Positions 59,856-64,000 of a stretch of 64,000 nt of DNA are shown one piece after another. Source of the DNA: Mortierella alpina (Eukaryota > Mortierellomycota > Mortierellomycetes > Mortierellales > Mortierellaceae); the NCBI GenBank assembly GCA_029449245.1, contig JANATF010000012.1, positions 620,001 through 684,000 of the forward strand, read 5' to 3'. The notes beneath the pieces were generated by a model. It did not search any database. It was not told where the DNA came from and saw only the letters and a program-made list of their open reading frames with translations. Positions within the stretch are counted from its first letter, which is position 1; every line of letters begins with the position of its first letter. A program made the translations under genes and the position numbers.

Positions 59856-60423
59856 GGGTTGTCTGTCGACGTGCTCTCCTATAAGATGCGTCTCTGTTTG
59901 AGGCGATTGGTGTGGCCGGTAGGACTACGCGCAGGTATGTTGATGGTAAAAGCAGAGATGTCTGTGCCTGAAGGGATGGTCCTTGCTAGGTGGTGGAGGA
60001 AGTGCAGAGACAGAAGTGAGGCGCAAGGTGCCAAGGCGAACTAGGAAGAACGAATTCAGAAAGATGGGATGATGGCGAGAAGAGTCGACAGAAACACAGA
60101 AGCACAGAAACACAGGAAACAGCCCTGTCACTCGAAACTGGGCGTGACTTATGGGGCCGTTGATATCCCATTTTTTTTTTGGCTTGTGCGATCGACCACA
60201 CCGCGCACCCCTGGTGGTTGCATTTCGATGGCCACCGCGAGACACAACGGCGCGCTGGGTGTGCCTATAACTTCAACGCTTGTTCTTCCACGGCGCGAGC
60301 AAGAGCTCTTTAGCCTTCGCTGCGAAACAGAGACAGAACGACAGGCTGTTCATTGAACTACTTTTTTATGCCACCTCGTATCTTCCCAGAAAAAAAAAGC
60401 ACGACCCGACCATTAACGATTCT
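59856..60423. promoter_or_regulatory. AKR1 promoter and SEC27 3' flank
   Basis: 568-bp spacer with the AKR1 promoter. No gene seen. A TGACGTCA at 59843-59850 is inside the AKR1 coding start, not here. Confidence 0.4.
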
Positions 60424-63400
60424 CTAGATCAAGCTGTCAAATGCATCATCCTGCACGGGAGTGTAGTCTTGGCTGGAGCTGTCATATTCCTCCTATTTAC
60501 CGAGGAGTACAAAATAACGTATAACACATGGTCAGAACGACGTCAAGAGCAACATGCAACTGGAGGACCTGAAGTGTAGAGTGAACATACCAGCACCGAT
60601 CCCGTCCCTGTGGTGTTGACTTCAAGAGACATGTGGCTCATGTTGTCACTGATCATGGAATCAGCGCGCTCGTCCAGCATTGGCGGGTAGTTGTTGGTCT
60701 CGTCACCGTTGATGTGGCTAGGCTCGTAGAACTCCTGATGGTCTTGGACGGGCTCCTCGTGAGAATGGTACAAGTTTTGCTCCAGCAAATTTGGAATTCC
60801 ATGGCCAGATTTCATATCTACGTTGCGAGACAGTCTCCAAGTGTTAGCTACTATTCGACATGGGTTTTTAACAAAAGCCACGGAATCGTACATACCAGTT
60901 ACGATATCATTACTAAGGGTTTCCTTCCACTGAGTGTACGCAGTGGCTGGAATAGGAACCTCCCTAGCAGCCTTAACAGCTTCCTCGGCGGCAAGGGCAT
61001 ACTGGAGATCAGGGAACATGTCCTCGTGCTCCAATGGGTCAGCGAGTGCCTGTGCAGTCTTGTCCTTGTTGGCTGCTGTAAGAGATTCTTTCCAGAGCTG
61101 AAGGACACGAGGAACAGCACTAAAAAAAAGGGTACAGTGATGTCAGTGCTTAGAGCTGAATGGCCGTGGTAAGCTCCTGCTTGAGTAATCGATAAATTAC
61201 ATACCTTGGGAGATAGGTCCTCGCCATCATGGCAGCCTCAGGGATGCGCTCAGTCTCAATGAGGATTTCAATGCAGTCCTCGACCTGTCCAAGCGAGAGG
61301 TAACAGGCAAAGGAAATATTACTCTTCCCTGCAGCCTTGGCCAAAGCAGCCAGCCGCCTCATGCCCTCGGCATTGCCGCTGGAGGTATAGATAAGAAGCA
61401 ATCCACTGAGATCCTTTGCGTTGAGGAAACACTCTTCGGCAAGGTTGATCTTCCACTTGCTCATGGCGCAATCACCCAAAATCTTCCACTTGGGCTCGGA
61501 ATCTGACTCCCGAGCAATCATCACGGCCTCGTCCAGTCTCTCCAGCTGAATAGCCAGGTCAAATTTGTGCTCCTGGTCAGTAGACACCTCCAAAGCCAAC
61601 TCCTTGTGGTCCTGAGCCTCTAAAAATCTTGCAATCTTGTTCAGCTGCTCCTGCGGTACGCGGGGCAAAAGACTCTCCGCGGTCTCCATATCACCTCGAA
61701 GAACGGCAGTCTGGTATTCGATCACTGTCAGCGAAATAGCATAGCTGACAAAGTTGACGTCCTTGTCCACGAGGTAGAGACGGTTGTCGCGAGGGATGTA
61801 GCCCAGAAGATAATGAGCAGCGTCAAAGTGAGCAATGGTCTGGGTTTGACCACCGACCAGGTAGTTGAGGCGGTTCGCAGTGTTGGTGTAAATGAAACAG
61901 TCTCCAACCCAGCATCCAGTCTGCACACTAGTAGGCCAAGAAGGCGCGCTTTAGATTCCAAGTGCATAATATCGTCGCAATACTTGTGCCTTCTTCTTCG
62001 CTCAACTTACTTTTCAGGGATCTCAGTGACAAACTCCAAAGCCTCCTCGACGCCCTCTTCGCCAACCTGACCTCCCGCTTCCACGAATTGAGAGTACGCA
62101 TTACGATTGTATCGCAAAACGTAAAAACTGTCATCGCAAGCAATAGTCATCAAATCGCCCGTCTCGGACCAGTAGACCTAGGAGTAATGCAACGACCGGG
62201 TCAGCGCGGAAATAAATGAGAGATTTCGGGATGTCGCTGACATGAATGCTTACATTTTTGGGGTTGCAGTCGATGCGGCGAACAGTCAGACCAGTTTCCC
62301 AGTCATATAGGTTCAAAAAACTGGCACTCTTAACTCCGAGAAGAGTGCCTCCAAAAATTCCCTCAGCGGAATAGTTGAGTCGGATGAAGTTGGACTTCTC
62401 CTTGAAGTTCTTGAACACCTTCACTTTGGAGGTCGATTCGCGGACAGCGTATCTGAGATTGTAAGAGAGATAAGATGAGAACGAACACTTTGCAACTACA
62501 GCAACGTGCGGTGCAGAGAAACGATAAAATCCTTACTCGTTGGAATCCAGCGCCCAGACAAATTCCAACCCGCTTCCGAAACTCTTGTTTCTCCAGGCCA
62601 AGGCAGTGTAGATGATGTATTCACCGTCACCGCAAACAACAACGAAGCGGCCATTGGGGCTGTGCTGCAAGGTCTGGGGGTATACTTCACAGCTACCAAG
62701 GTCCTTGGCAGAGCACGCGATACGTTCGCCATCCTTGATTTCGTCGCCCACACTAGCCTTTACGTTGGCGGTTTGGATGTCATTGTGCTTTGCCCAAATG
62801 ATCTTTCCACCGTTGTCCATACTGATAGTCGGCTCCTCGCGACCCAACTAGAATTTGCAAAAACAATGGACAGTCAGTGCTTATATATTCGACATGCCTT
62901 ACCCCTCACTTCAATATAACACAGGGCACGATACTGTACCTTGATGACGACGGAACCAAGGTCGAATCCGAGTGCAACATCGTTTGTGGAACGGCGGTAT
63001 GCGATGGCCCAGGCACGGTTCAGACCGTAGTTAAGGGTGTTTTCCAGGCGATATGTGTTGGCATGCCAAATCTTGACGCTGCCATCCTCACTTCCCGAAA
63101 TAATAATAGGCAGCTCTGGGTGGAATACGGCAAAGGTGGCGTTCTGAGTATGTCCCTCGAGAGTTTGGACACAGGTCTTGTTCTGATAGTCCCAGATTTT
63201 GACGAGCTGGTCATCACCGGCAGTGACGAGGTAGGGCTTCTCTCCACCATAGTAGTAATCAACCCAGTTCACACCCTTCTCATGACCTTCCAGAGTGAAG
63301 TTGGCGACGCTTGATCCAAGAGACCATACTTTAACAGTGCGATCCACGCAGGCTGAAGCAAAGGTGTTGGTATCCTTGGGGTTAATGGTCACTGTCATGA

Positions 63401-63899
63401 TGAAGTGAGTGTGGCCCTCGAATGTCTATGTACCCAAGCAAAAAATGAAAAGTACAGACCGTGCGGTGAATACGACGTATTAGCTCGTACACTGATGCCA
63501 TCATGGTTTACAGCTGCCCGTCCTTGATATATTCAATTGCCTCACCTGCATGCACTTCCAGTTCTTGTCCCAGTCCCAGAGACGGATCGTCATGTCGTCA
63601 GATCCTGAAAGTACGTAAGGAAGAGTAGGGTGGACAGCGATGCAACGAATATAGTCGCTATGGGCATCCCAGCTATGAACCTTCTCGTGGGTGTTGTAGT
63701 TGAAGACACGAAGCTGCATATCATCTGATCCTGTAATCACGTAGTTCTTGCGAGCGATGAACTTTGCAGCGCGAACTAGGTCGTCAAGGAGGTTAGTTAG
63801 CTTTAAGGATGTACGTGCAACTCCAATGGGCGTCATTTGTAGTTATGTGAACTTGACTGTACCTGGCTGATCTGTCACCTCGAAAGTCTTGACCAAGGC
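60424..63899 (-). CDS. SEC27: COPI coat beta-prime subunit (Sec27/COPB2), 5' end outside window
   Basis: Partial gene; the first visible exon starts at 63899 ([21 protein letters not shown]) and the N terminus lies beyond 64000. WD40 blades include [69 protein letters not shown] and [20 protein letters not shown]. The second propeller and alpha-solenoid follow ([70 protein letters not shown]). Beta-prime COP binds KKxx cargo signals for Golgi-to-ER retrieval. The 3' end is a choice. A GTATGT donor at 60590 joined to CAG|GAT at 60450 gives a nine-codon acidic end, DDAFDSLI. Reading through ends at 60543 with a non-acidic tail. Confidence 0.92.
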
Positions 63900-64000
63900 C
63901 TAAAAAATGTGATCGATGAGAACGTGTCAGTCGGGATGCTAATCGAAGAAACCCAAAAAGTAGGAGCAGCAGAATCCTGCACCATGATCGCGCTTCAAGT

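Overview
The window is nuclear DNA of an intron-rich, gene-dense fungus. Gene order is compact, introns are mostly about 50-200 nt with GTAAGT-like donors and CTAAC-like branch sites, and promoters are CT-rich. The gene set is typical fungal housekeeping: Dug3, SAM decarboxylase, Bre1, Akr1, and a fused desaturase/cytochrome b5 Ole1. It also carries genes usually discussed in animals and absent from budding yeast (BAG6-like, DONSON, Rab4). Together these suggest an early-diverging fungus of the Mortierella/Mucoromycota type. The lineage is inference from gene content and has not been checked by a search.

Layout, left to right. 0.2-1.6 kb (-): a degenerate 3-phosphoglycerate-dehydrogenase-like protein, divergent from DUG3 (+, 2.4-4.3). 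4.35-5.8 (-): EFM2-type lysine methyltransferase. 6.45-8.16 (-): SAM decarboxylase SPE2. 9.6-9.9 (+): a decayed Ty3/gypsy-like integrase tail. 10.1-12.2 (-): citrate-carrier-type mitochondrial transporter with an unclear 3' end. 12.6-13.6 (-): a decayed Fanzor (eukaryotic TnpB) gene. 13.9-16.4 (-): UTP6. 16.8-18.3 (+): YDJ1. 18.5-20.1 (-): RPN7. 20.4-22.2 (+): RPN6. 22.6-25.8 (+): BRE1. 26.7-28.7 (+): septin. 29.0-30.2 (+): PTPA. 30.4-34.9 (-): BAG6-like. 35.4-37.8 (+): DONSON. 37.8-39.5 (-): RAB4. 41.0-42.2 (+): RhoGDI. 42.2-44.4: a gene-poor stretch. 44.4-48.4 (+): long coiled-coil protein. 48.7-49.9 (+): ribosomal protein eL33. 50.5-52.0 (-): aldo-keto reductase. 52.2-53.0 (-): HSP10. 53.3-55.9 (-): OLE1. 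57.0-59.9 (-): AKR1. 60.4-63.9 (-): COPI beta-prime subunit SEC27, whose N terminus lies beyond the window.

The genes are independent eukaryotic units, but some neighbours are functionally linked. The proteasome lid genes RPN7 and RPN6 are divergent from one 231-bp promoter holding a perfect TGACGTCA site. Protein-quality-control genes (YDJ1, RPN6/7, BAG6-like, HSP10, BRE1) are frequent, as are membrane-traffic genes (RAB4, AKR1, SEC27). The most notable items are the decayed Fanzor locus at 12.57-13.61 kb, the antisense packing of the RAB4 last exon against the 3' end of DONSON, a set of GC-AG introns (both introns of PTPA), several very small exons, and a dehydrogenase that has lost its cofactor and catalytic motifs. 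Exon borders were derived by eye from splice consensus, reading phase and family similarity. For nearly every multi-exon gene all phases close exactly.
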